Below are positions 35,892 through 43,517 of a stretch of 64,000 bases of DNA, in pieces. Both the position numbers and the translations under genes were made by a program. Position 1 is the stretch's first letter. The number at the start of each line of letters is the position of its first letter. This DNA is from JABAQJ01 sp046327745 (GTDB taxonomy: Bacteria; Gemmatimonadota; Gemmatimonadetes; Gemmatimonadales; Gemmatimonadaceae): NCBI GenBank assembly GCA_046327745.1, contig JAXLXV010000008.1:310001-374000 (forward strand). Direction: 5' to 3'. The notes beneath the pieces were generated by a model. The model did no database searches. It worked only from the letters and a program-made list of their open reading frames with translations, and was not told where the DNA came from.

Positions 35892-35914
35892 TTCGACATG
35901 ATCCTGAATGCAAA

Positions 35915-35959
35915 ACGAAGAAGCGCTCCGCGTGTTGGCGGGGCGCTTCGTCGTTTTTT
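35915..35959 (+). terminator. Intrinsic terminator after tRNA-Asn
   Basis: A long stem with GAAGCGC pairing with GCGCTTC, flanked by ACGA/TCGT and by CCGC/GCGG around a 6-base loop, followed by TTTTTT. This is the clearest intrinsic terminator of the window. Confidence 0.85.
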
Positions 35960-35985
35960 CCATCATTCCCGGGTACGCGGCCGAA

Positions 35986-36156
35986 CTACTCGTGCGACTT
36001 CGCGATCATCCGAAACATCCGCAGGTTGATCACGATGAACCGCCACATTTGCCACGGCACAAAGGTTCGCATGGCGACCGTGCGCGGGGTTGGTGTCGGC
36101 ACGAACCGCGTGTCCTCGGCGGGCACGGGAGTGAGAGTTGGGGTTTCGGTGCTCAT
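35986..36156 (-). CDS. Small basic/amphipathic protein downstream of the flavoprotein
   Basis: A 56-aa protein read in the same direction as the SQR-like gene, 26 bp after it, so very likely co-transcribed. The N-terminal half is rich in Thr and Pro (TPTLTPVP, PTPTPRT); the C-terminal half, FVPWQMWRFIVINLRMFRMI, is a hydrophobic helix with spaced Arg/Met that could lie on or cross the membrane. No family is recognised. A role as a small membrane partner of the flavoprotein is a guess. Confidence 0.6.
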   Translation of the reverse strand: MSTETPTLTPVPAEDTRFVPTPTPRTVAMRTFVPWQMWRFIVINLRMFRMIAKSHE

Positions 36157-36182
36157 GTCGCTTCTCGGTTCGTGGTGTGAGG

Positions 36183-37640
36183 TCACTCTGGAATGATCTG
36201 CCAACCGAACTTCGCTTTCGCCTTGTAAATGAAGGCGTAGTGCAGCAACCGTTTGATCCAGTGCGCACCCAGGCCGATTTCGCCAAAGGTCATCTTCAAG
36301 TCGCGGCCATGGTGCGGGAACCGTTCGTAGTCCGGCACGATCGGATACATGGTCATGGCCGCCGCGGTCCCCTTGAGCAACGATGCTCCGGCAGACGCAA
36401 CGCAGGCGGCACCCATGCGCGCCATGGACGCGCGGTGTGGCGTGGCGGTGCCGCCGCGGGTGATCATGTCGGCAATGGTGTTGGCAACAGTGCGCCCCAT
36501 GATACCGGAGGGCATTCCAGTCCGTGGCGGTGAGGGCGTGATGACGGTGCCGTTAGGACTCTTGCGTGGCTGCGAGATCTGGTGGGGCGGGGCAAAGGCG
36601 ATCCCGACGGCGAAGATGTTCGGGAACTTCGGGGTTTGGTAGGTGGACGGCCAATCGGACGCCTTCCACGCCTCGTAGGGCCGCGGGGTGTAGTCGGCGT
36701 CCACCCGCATAAACCCGTTAGGCGCAAACAGCTCACTGGTCGTTTCCGCGCCACTTCGGTCAAACGACTTCAATCCGACGCCGCCGAAGGGGGGCAGCAA
36801 CATGGCAAAGTCAAAGCGCAACGCGTGATGCTGGCCGTCCAGCGTCTCGAAGAACACCTCGCCGGGCTCCACTCGCTCCACGTGAGCACGCAAGATCCAT
36901 CGGATGCCGCGTTCGCTGTAGAGCGACTCAGCCCAGGTCTTGCTATGCGTGACAAAACCGCCAACGCCGACATGCAACCCGGCGACGCCAAAATCGCCGA
37001 GTTCGTTTTCGTTCGAGAGGTAGATGAGGTCGGCCATCTCGCGAACGCCGCGCTGCCGCAGTTCGTGCTCGACGTTGAAGACGTACTCGAAGGCAGCACC
37101 CTCACAGGTGCAGGTGCCGTGGCTGGTGCCGACGACCAGCGTTTGACGTTCACCGGCGCGCATTCGCTCCACCACGCGCTCAAATGCCGCGGATGCTTCC
37201 TTGGCGTGATTGGCTGTGCACACGGACATCGAATGGCCTTCTGGTCCCAAGCCGGGCACGGCACCGAAGTTCAGTTTTGGACCGGTCGCATTCACCAGGA
37301 AGTCGAAGGGAATGCGCTCCTCCTCTCCTTTTCGCTCGGTGCTGGTATGCTCGACCACGACAAAAGGCGTTGGGTCTTGGGCATCACCCTCGGGCCACAG
37401 GCGCGTGGCCTTGGCCTGCACGTAGGTGATTCCGAGCTTCTTGTAGACGGGGGCGAGAGGGAAGGTGACGTCTTCCACCGTCATGAGTCCAACGCCGACC
37501 CAGATGTTGGAAGGAATCCAGTTCCACAGACTATTGGGCGAGACCACGATGACCTCGTGCTCGCGTCCGAGGCGTTTCCGGAGTCGCGTGGCGGCGGTGT
37601 GTCCGGATATTCCGGCGCCGAGGATGACGGTACGACTCAT
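36183..37640 (-). CDS. Sulfide:quinone-oxidoreductase-like FAD flavoprotein
   Basis: A 485-aa FAD-dependent oxidoreductase. The FAD-binding motif is at the very N-terminus (VILGAGISGHTAA); a second dinucleotide site and NIFAVGIAFAP near the C-terminus complete the two-dinucleotide-binding fold. Three Cys (about 141, 177 and 179 in SVCTANH and GTCTCEG) lie where SQR-type enzymes keep their redox or persulfide Cys. The C-terminal amphipathic part (HWIKRLLHYAFIYKAKAKFGW) suggests membrane association. It would oxidise sulfide or a related thiol and pass electrons to quinone; an NADH dehydrogenase-like role is the alternative. Its promoter region holds three phased AT-rich octamers. Confidence 0.85.
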   Translation of the reverse strand: MSRTVILGAGISGHTAATRLRKRLGREHEVIVVSPNSLWNWIPSNIWVGVGLMTVEDVTFPLAPVYKKLGITYVQAKATRLWPEGDAQDPTPFVVVEHTSTERKGEEERIPFDFLVNATGPKLNFGAVPGLGPEGHSMSVCTANHAKEASAAFERVVERMRAGERQTLVVGTSHGTCTCEGAAFEYVFNVEHELRQRGVREMADLIYLSNENELGDFGVAGLHVGVGGFVTHSKTWAESLYSERGIRWILRAHVERVEPGEVFFETLDGQHHALRFDFAMLLPPFGGVGLKSFDRSGAETTSELFAPNGFMRVDADYTPRPYEAWKASDWPSTYQTPKFPNIFAVGIAFAPPHQISQPRKSPNGTVITPSPPRTGMPSGIMGRTVANTIADMITRGGTATPHRASMARMGAACVASAGASLLKGTAAAMTMYPIVPDYERFPHHGRDLKMTFGEIGLGAHWIKRLLHYAFIYKAKAKFGWQIIPE

Positions 37641-37672
37641 GACGACTCCTGCATGCCAAGGTGAATAGGCGT

Positions 37673-37696
37673 CTATATAGCCATATAGTTGTATAG
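37673..37696 (-). repeat. Three phased AT-rich octamers upstream of the flavoprotein gene
   Basis: CTATATAG, CCATATAG and TTGTATAG follow each other without a gap, so TATAG recurs exactly every 8 bp (37676, 37684, 37692). They begin 33 bp upstream of the start codon in a GC-rich context. They could be an operator array or a promoter -10 region; ArsR-type persulfide sensors bind AT-rich boxes of this kind, but no regulator gene is adjacent. Confidence 0.6.
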
Positions 37697-37854
37697 TGTG
37701 GTGCCCCGATGAGAATGTCAATCAGTCGCGGCATGTCACGGTGGGGAAATCCCAATGGGGAGCCCGGCGATTCGCGGCCTGTTGGCCCCCACCCGTGTGA
37801 CCCTGAGTGCCGGGGGGCCGGAATCCGACCGGCCAGCCGCGCCGTAGTAGGGGC

Positions 37855-38739
37855 ATGAGACTCCCTGCGGAGCGGCGAACGGCGCGCCCGAAACGACTCT
37901 GGCGCTGGCCCGGGTTCCTCACGCTGGCCGTGTTGGCGCTCGGACTCACCGTCGCGGTGGACTACGCGCGTTCACCGCGTACGGACCTGCGGCAGTTTGA
38001 CGGCCGCGAGGTCGGACGTTTGGATGCAGCGATGTGGCGCGCCTACTACCAACGCGAACAACTCCGTCTGTTCGTGCTGCTCACCGAGTCACATCGCACC
38101 CAGTTTCACGCGAGTCCTACACGCGCGGTGGTGATGGGCTACCGCGCGGCGAAGGCCGCCTTTGCATTCAAGGACGGTCGAAGCCGCACCGAGTACGCTC
38201 GAGCTCTTCCCGACCTCGAGTACTTTTTCTCGGCTGTCAACGACATTGCTGCTACACCCTTCGATGCTCGCACGGCGGCGCGAGATGAATTGGAATGGTG
38301 GATCATACGACGAGAGCCGACGTTGCACACCAAGGCGGACTGGGAACAGCTGATCGCCCGGGTGGCGTCGACGATGTATCACGTTCCGAGTGACCGCGTG
38401 TCGCGCTATGCGAAGTTGCGCGTGGAGGCGATGGCCTTTCGCGATCAGCGCGGTGCCGCTATCACCGACGCTGACTGGGCGCACATCACGGCACTGCTTC
38501 AGGAGGCCTGGACATCGTTAGGTGAGGCCGTCCGAGCAGGCGTGACCGCGCTCAGCAGACGGGTTCGTTGCTGGCGCAATAGACGGCTCGGCGGGCTAGA
38601 CGCGGCGCAGTGTAGCGACCCATCATCCCCAAAGAATGGACCGACTGCAACCTCAAGCTGTTTCAGCGATGGCCGTCAGGCAGCGACGTTCGCGGGAAGC
38701 ACCAGGCGAAACACCGTGCGGCCCGGTTGCGACTCCTGA
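37855..38739 (+). CDS. Membrane-anchored protein of unknown function with odd C-terminal tail
   Basis: A 294-aa protein with ATG after TAGGGG. One helix (FLTLAVLALGLTVAVDY, about 21-38) anchors a helical extracytoplasmic domain with YYQREQLRLFVLLTESHRTQF, MGYRAAKAAFAF and DWEQLIARVASTMYHVP. I do not recognise the family. The last 55 residues (from RRVRCWRNRR) change to a Ser/Thr/Cys-rich, unstructured tail, and the stop lies 64 bp inside the convergent histidine-kinase gene. A frameshift near 38560 that lost the original stop is possible. No operon partner. Confidence 0.68.
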   Translation: MRLPAERRTARPKRLWRWPGFLTLAVLALGLTVAVDYARSPRTDLRQFDGREVGRLDAAMWRAYYQREQLRLFVLLTESHRTQFHASPTRAVVMGYRAAKAAFAFKDGRSRTEYARALPDLEYFFSAVNDIAATPFDARTAARDELEWWIIRREPTLHTKADWEQLIARVASTMYHVPSDRVSRYAKLRVEAMAFRDQRGAAITDADWAHITALLQEAWTSLGEAVRAGVTALSRRVRCWRNRRLGGLDAAQCSDPSSPKNGPTATSSCFSDGRQAATFAGSTRRNTVRPGCDS

Positions 38740-40121
38740 AGTTCGAGCTGGCCGCCGTGAGCGACCGCGATGTGTCGAGCGATCGCCAACCCAAGTCCAG
38801 CGCCGGTGGTGGTGGAGCCCTCCGAGCGGGCTCGCGCGGAGTCGATGCGGAAGAAGCGATCGAACACCTGACCTTGGACGTCGGCCGGTATGCCCGGGCC
38901 CACATCGGTGACGGTCACGTGATAGTGGTCCCCCTGACGCGACAAATGCACTTCCACGGTCGCCCCACGCGGCGAGTAGCGGATGGCATTGTCCAGCAGA
39001 TTCAACAAAGACCGTCCGAGTAGGTCGGCGTCTCCGCGGAACGGCGCGTCCACGACATGCACCAGCTTCACTTGGACGCCCTGCCGTTCGGCGATGTGTT
39101 GCACCCCGCGCGTTGCGGTGTGCACGACTTCGTCGAGGTACAGGTTGTCGGACTTGACGGAGAGGTGCCCGGCGTCGGCGCGCGCCAGCAGGAACAAGTC
39201 GTCCACCACGCGCGTGAGTCGCTGGGTGGCATCGAGCATCACACGAATGGAGTCTCGATATTCACTTTCTTCCCGATGCTCGCGGGCGAGCGTGACCTCG
39301 GCCTCGGTTCGCACGATGGCCGTGGGCGTTCGTAACTCATGAGACGCGTCGGCCATGAAGCGGCGCTGCTGGGCGAAGGATGCCTCCAGCCGGTCGAGCA
39401 GGTCGTTCACGACCAGCGCCAGTCCACCCAGCTCATCGCGCGGGGTCGCCACCGGCAGCCGTTCATGAAGATTCGCGGCGGTGATCTCGGCGGCGCGGGC
39501 TGCCATGGACGACACCGGCGAAAGACTGCGTCGCGCCAGAAAGTAGCCTCCAGCAGAGGCTATCGCCAGCAACAACGGGATGGCGACTAGGAACGCCGCG
39601 CGGATCCGTGCTAGCGTATCGCGGATACCGTGCAACGGGTACGCGGCCGTGAGCACCAACCGCTCGCCAGACAGTTCGAAGGTCCTCGCATGCACACGAT
39701 ATCCGCCCGCGCGGTCGTCCAGCGTGTTCGCGAACGGAAGCGCGGTCGTGCTTCCCAGCAATCGCGCCACGCGTTGCACGTCCAGGGGTTCGGCGGCGCG
39801 GAGATCGGGGTCGGCCTCGGCGTGGTCGCCTCGCGCCACGACCCGATTGGAGTCGTTGAAGATGATGATCTGCAGGTCACGAAAACGTACTTCGTCGACG
39901 GTCGTCTGCAGGGCGCTCACGGCGCTTTCGGCTTGCCTCCGCTCGGCGACAAGTTCGCGCGAGAACGCCGAGAGGGCATCACGAATAAACTCGTCCGTCC
40001 GATCGAGCAGTGTGCGGGCGAAGATGACGTACGAGACAAACGCGAAGGCGATGAGCGGTGCACCGAGGACGAGCGTGAACCAGACGGTCAGGCGCGCACG
40101 CAGCGACGACGGCCAGCGCAT
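38676..40121 (-). CDS. Sensor histidine kinase
   Basis: A 481-aa membrane kinase partnered with the response regulator just upstream. Helix 1 (LTVWFTLVLGAPLIAFAFVSYVIFA) and helix 2 (AAFLVAIPLLLAIASAGGYFLA) flank a periplasmic sensor of about 135 residues; a HAMP domain follows. The phospho-accepting His is in SHELRTP, and the ATP domain shows NLLDNAIRYSPRG (N box), DVGPGIP (G1) and TGAGLGLAIARHI (G2). The start is ATG 40121; the previous GTG is also possible. The sensed signal is unknown. Its 3' end overlaps the unknown protein gene on the other strand. Confidence 0.93.
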   Translation of the reverse strand: MRWPSSLRARLTVWFTLVLGAPLIAFAFVSYVIFARTLLDRTDEFIRDALSAFSRELVAERRQAESAVSALQTTVDEVRFRDLQIIIFNDSNRVVARGDHAEADPDLRAAEPLDVQRVARLLGSTTALPFANTLDDRAGGYRVHARTFELSGERLVLTAAYPLHGIRDTLARIRAAFLVAIPLLLAIASAGGYFLARRSLSPVSSMAARAAEITAANLHERLPVATPRDELGGLALVVNDLLDRLEASFAQQRRFMADASHELRTPTAIVRTEAEVTLAREHREESEYRDSIRVMLDATQRLTRVVDDLFLLARADAGHLSVKSDNLYLDEVVHTATRGVQHIAERQGVQVKLVHVVDAPFRGDADLLGRSLLNLLDNAIRYSPRGATVEVHLSRQGDHYHVTVTDVGPGIPADVQGQVFDRFFRIDSARARSEGSTTTGAGLGLAIARHIAVAHGGQLELQESQPGRTVFRLVLPANVAA

Positions 40122-40127
40122 CACGCG

Positions 40128-40829
40128 CTACACTCTCCCGACAGCTGCACCCTTCGCGTCGGGAGCGGCGAGCATGTACCCCGCCCCGCGCGACGTCGTG
40201 AACAGCGACACACGCTCTCCTTCGTCGACCTTGCGGCGCAATCGACTGGCGTACACGTCGATGATGTTGGAATAGTTGGCGGAATCGTCGCCCCAGACAT
40301 GCGCCATCAACTCCGATCGTTCCACCACCCGGCCGGCGTTGCGCGCGAGGTAGTGCAACAGGGCGAACTCCTTGGCCGTGAGTGGAATGTCGCGATCGCC
40401 GCGCCGCGCCGATCGCCGTAGCGTGTCGACCACCAGGTCGCCCACCGTCAGGTCAGCCGCCAGCACGTCCCCGCGGCGACGAGTGAGTGCCCGGAGCCGC
40501 GCCAAGAGTTCGCCGAACTCGAACGGCTTGGTGAGGTAGTCATCGGCGCCCGCGTCCAGTCCGGTGATCTTGTCATCGACCGAGTCCAGGGCCGTGAGCA
40601 TCAGGATAGGCACGCGACTATCGGTACGCCGAATAGTGCGACACACCTCGAGGCCGTCGGCGCGTGGGAGCAAGATGTCCAGGATGATCGCGTCGTACTC
40701 GTTGGTCGCGGCAAGCTGTATGGCCTTCTTGCCGTCGCCGACCTTGTCGACGGCGTACGACGCCTCCCGCAGGCCGCGGGCGACCGATTCCCTCAACTGG
40801 CGATCATCTTCCGCAAAGAGTACGTGCAT
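40128..40829 (-). CDS. OmpR-family response regulator
   Basis: A 233-aa regulator with a receiver domain (acidic pair in FAEDD, phospho-acceptor Asp in IILDILLP near residue 51, conserved Thr and Lys in MLTALD and YLTKPF) and a winged-helix C-terminal domain (LTAKEFALLHYLARNAGRVVERSELMAHVWGDD, NIIDVYASRLRRKVD). It overlaps the kinase spacing closely (6 bp from its stop to the kinase ATG), so the two form one operon with the regulator first. The nearby CopD gene hints at a metal-responsive role, but the link is only positional. Confidence 0.95.
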   Translation of the reverse strand: MHVLFAEDDRQLRESVARGLREASYAVDKVGDGKKAIQLAATNEYDAIILDILLPRADGLEVCRTIRRTDSRVPILMLTALDSVDDKITGLDAGADDYLTKPFEFGELLARLRALTRRRGDVLAADLTVGDLVVDTLRRSARRGDRDIPLTAKEFALLHYLARNAGRVVERSELMAHVWGDDSANYSNIIDVYASRLRRKVDEGERVSLFTTSRGAGYMLAAPDAKGAAVGRV

Positions 40830-41102
40830 CGACGCGCGCCCCTAACGAATGTTGTGCTCGGACACTCCGGTGCGCCGCCGCTGCCGGCGTGCACGCTGTG
40901 GAAGATATGACGAAATCAGCAGCCTGCACGGTATCCCGACCGTCGGGGTGTCCAGGTCTGACCGGAATCGACGTGGGCCTCCCCCGGACCGTAGCCGCCG
41001 GTCAGATTCCCGGCATGCTGATCCCTCCTCTCCTGGGCGCACAGATGATCTGGTTTTTGCGACCATGAGGTCAGCGATCCCCGGACGTGGCCGAGGACGT
41101 TG

Positions 41103-41963
41103 ATGCTGGACTTTCTGGCGGCCGCCGCGCGCTTTGTGTCGTTGGCAGCGATCCTCCTGGTCACGGGAGAGTCGGTCTTTGCCGTCAACCTTGCCGGACG
41201 TCTTGATCCTAACGAGTCGACGACGCCACAGGTGCTGGGGCGAGCCAGTCGTCTGCGGAAATGGGGGTTGTCGTTGCTGGCGGTTGCCCTAGGGTGTCGA
41301 CTGGTGCTGCAGGCCATGAGCTTCACAGACGCTGGGGAGCCGGTGCTTCCGATGATGGCGACGGTGCTGACGGCGATGGTCTGGGGACGCGGCTGGATTG
41401 GCCAGTCCGTCATCCTGTTGGCCTGTGCGCTTCCGGTGTCGGCGCGTGCGCGGCTTATGCTCGTTGCCATTCTGAGCGCCACACCGGCCTTCATGGGCCA
41501 CGCCGTCGCCACGGAACGCGCGCCGATGATCGCCGTGATCGCCGACGGGCTGCACGTGTTGGGATCGGGCGTTTGGTTAGGCACGCTCACGGTCCTGATC
41601 GTGGCGGCCCTACCACTCGTGGCATCGAGCGTCGCGTTGCGCCTGATTCGCACGTTTTCGCCGGTGGCGCTTACCGCCGCCGCGACGATCGCCGTGACCG
41701 GAAGCGTGTCGGCGCTGCTGCACCTCTCCAGCTGGCGCGACCTCGTCACCAGTGGCTACGGCCAGCTGCTACTCCTCAAGGTCCTGCTGGTTGGTGTTGC
41801 AGCTTTGCTCGGCGGCTACAACTGGAAGCGTTCCACCCCCGCATTGGAGCGCGGGGACGCATCGGTGCTGCGGCGCGTTTCCAGAATGGAGGTAGCCGCC
41901 GCCGTGACGATCCTGCTGGTGACCTCCATCCTGATCGCCATGCCGTTTCCAGGCGAGGGGTAA
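41103..41963 (+). CDS. CopD-family copper resistance / transport membrane protein
   Basis: A 286-aa inner-membrane protein with seven to eight hydrophobic helices, including LAAAARFVSLAAILLVTGESVFAV, GLSLLAVALGCRLVLQAMS, LLACALPVSA, VIADGLHVLGSGVWLGTLTVLIVAALPLV and the C-terminal VAAAVTILLVTSILIAMPF. DGLHVLGSGVWLG carries the conserved His and Trp of the CopD domain (PF05425). CopD proteins move copper across the inner membrane with CopC; no copC is visible beside it. The ATG at 41103 follows an in-frame TTG. A 273-bp region without genes separates it from the response regulator. Confidence 0.85.
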   Translation: MLDFLAAAARFVSLAAILLVTGESVFAVNLAGRLDPNESTTPQVLGRASRLRKWGLSLLAVALGCRLVLQAMSFTDAGEPVLPMMATVLTAMVWGRGWIGQSVILLACALPVSARARLMLVAILSATPAFMGHAVATERAPMIAVIADGLHVLGSGVWLGTLTVLIVAALPLVASSVALRLIRTFSPVALTAAATIAVTGSVSALLHLSSWRDLVTSGYGQLLLLKVLLVGVAALLGGYNWKRSTPALERGDASVLRRVSRMEVAAAVTILLVTSILIAMPFPGEG

Positions 41964-41991
41964 GCCCCACTCGCCAGGTGCAGGTCGAACA

Positions 41992-43395
41992 TCACGGATT
42001 GGGGCGTGGACGCGGCCAGGGCCACGGCCAGACGTCGCTCTGTCCCTCCCCAGCGAGTCCGCGCACAGCGGCTTTGCGAACTTCGGGGTCCATGGACCGC
42101 AGCATTTCGCCGAAGGCTTCTTGCGACGCCTTGCCCCCATGCATGATGGCACGGACTTGCGCCCGACGGGCGCGACTGTCGGTCTCACGGCGGAATGCAT
42201 CCTGGACTGCGGCGGTGGCTGTGGTATCTCCGATTTCTGAGAGAGCCCACGCGGCTTTGGTGCGCACGTCGACTTCCGGATCGGCAAGGGCCTTTATCAG
42301 GCCGCGCGGGGCGGCGGGAGGTTCGATTTGTCCAAGGGCCCAAGCGGCGGTGCCGCGGACGCGCGGACGAGGATCACCGCCAGCAGCAGCACCCAGTGCC
42401 TCGCTGGCGTCCTTCGCCTCCATACTGCCTAACGCCCAAGCGGCGGTTTCGCGAACGGCGGCGCTGGAATCGTTGGCCAGCGCGCGCACCAAGGTTCCGG
42501 CCTGATCGCGTGTCTCCATCTCGCCCAGTGCCCAGGCGGCCATCTCGCGGACTTCGCTGTCTCGATCGGATTGGAGCGCGGTCGCGAGGGCCGGCGCGGC
42601 ACGCTTGGCCTCCAGCTCGCCTAACGCCCACGCCGCATTGCGGCGCACGCCTTCGGTCTTATCCTCACGAAGCACCCGCGCTAGCGGCTCGGCAGAGGAG
42701 AGTGAGTCCAGACGCCCGAGGGCCACAGCGGCCGCTTGGCGCACCATGACGAGTTCGTCCGTCAACAGGTCGCGGATCAGAGCCACGGCCCGTCCATCGT
42801 TGGCGCGGCCTAGTGCCCAGATGGCGTTGGCGCGTACGCCGGCCTCTTCATCGCGCAGCGCGCGCAGCAGAACAGTAATCCCGACCTTGCCGCCTATCAT
42901 CCCCAGGCCCAGCGCCGCCGTTTCGCGCACAGGGCCGGCGGTCTGCGACGAGCCGAGCAACGTGACGAGCTGCTCAGCGACAGCGTCGCCCCCAAAGTTG
43001 CCTAACAAGCGAATGGACAATTCGCGGACGCACGCATCAGACGAGGCGATCGAGTCCGTGAGAAAGCGAACCTCGGCAGGGGTTAGCTCATCTCCACGTG
43101 GAAAGCGGCGCACACGCGCGCGCACCGCAACTCCAATGGGGGTGGCTGGGGCGTCGTCCCAGCGTCCGCCCCAACCGGTGAGCCCGTCCGCCGCAAGGCC
43201 GCAAAGCATGGGCGATGCGCCGTGCGCCTGACCGATCAACCCTCGGACGTCCATTGGCAGGGACGTAGATGCCGCCGGTTGCTCCACAACGCGAGGTGCT
43301 GACACTGTCGCCGGCGCCTCGGCATCGCATGCGAAGCGACCATCGGTCGATGCAATACACACGGCACTCAGCAGGCACAACGAAAGGCGAGTCAT
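41992..43395 (-). CDS. Secreted HEAT-repeat protein with Trp/Pro/Arg tail
   Basis: A 467-aa protein with ATG 4 bases after GGAGG. The N-terminus (LSLCLLSAVCIASTDG) looks like a signal peptide. Residues about 150-440 are roughly ten HEAT repeats with the recurrent 'xVRxxAAWALGxxE' unit (RRNAAWALGELEAK, REMAAWALGEMETRD, RETAAWALGSMEAKD, RGTAAWALGQIEPP). It ends in WPWPWPRPRPNP, the same tail as the BlaR1-HEAT protein encoded upstream. A TGAAATTTCA palindrome 40 bp before the start repeats the BlaI operator, so it is probably in the same regulon. A protein-protein scaffold outside the cytoplasm is inferred. Confidence 0.85.
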   Translation of the reverse strand: MTRLSLCLLSAVCIASTDGRFACDAEAPATVSAPRVVEQPAASTSLPMDVRGLIGQAHGASPMLCGLAADGLTGWGGRWDDAPATPIGVAVRARVRRFPRGDELTPAEVRFLTDSIASSDACVRELSIRLLGNFGGDAVAEQLVTLLGSSQTAGPVRETAALGLGMIGGKVGITVLLRALRDEEAGVRANAIWALGRANDGRAVALIRDLLTDELVMVRQAAAVALGRLDSLSSAEPLARVLREDKTEGVRRNAAWALGELEAKRAAPALATALQSDRDSEVREMAAWALGEMETRDQAGTLVRALANDSSAAVRETAAWALGSMEAKDASEALGAAAGGDPRPRVRGTAAWALGQIEPPAAPRGLIKALADPEVDVRTKAAWALSEIGDTTATAAVQDAFRRETDSRARRAQVRAIMHGGKASQEAFGEMLRSMDPEVRKAAVRGLAGEGQSDVWPWPWPRPRPNP

Positions 43396-43407
43396 TGTTC
43401 CTCCACC

Positions 43408-43448
43408 ATGAACCGACCGGGGGGGTTCATCGGTTGAAATTTCAGCAG
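43408..43448 (-). promoter_or_regulatory. BlaI-type operator and 5' hairpin of the HEAT gene
   Basis: TGAAATTTCA (43435-43444) is a perfect palindrome inside a longer imperfect one at 43431-43448, matching the operator in front of blaI. Between it and the GGAGG ribosome-binding site a 7-bp hairpin (ATGAACC at 43408-43414 with GGTTCAT at 43424-43430) could form in the leader. Confidence 0.6.
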
Positions 43449-43467
43449 TAACGGGCGACGCTCGGCT

Positions 43468-43491
43468 GCCTGACGAGTGTTCCCGTCAGGC
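43468..43491 (-). terminator. Hairpin after the BlaR1-HEAT gene
   Basis: GCCTGACG pairs perfectly with CGTCAGGC around an 8-base loop, 26 bp after the stop of the BlaR1-HEAT gene in its direction of transcription. No T run follows, so the terminator call is tentative. Confidence 0.5.
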
Positions 43492-43517
43492 ATCGGCGCG
43501 TAGGGTTTGCGTGTTGA

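Noticed and set aside
35819..36156. tRNA-Asn as an attachment site for an integrated element
   Set aside because: No integrase gene and no second copy of the tRNA 3' end nearby; the downstream DNA is a normal terminator and the flavoprotein unit.
36582..37664. Long plus-strand open frame (360 codons) opposite the flavoprotein gene
   Set aside because: Fully antisense to a strongly supported FAD enzyme; no motif or ribosome-binding site of its own.
40916..41749. Minus-strand open frame (277 codons) opposite the CopD gene
   Set aside because: Low-complexity Arg/Thr/Ala translation that mirrors the CopD codons; no signal or motif.
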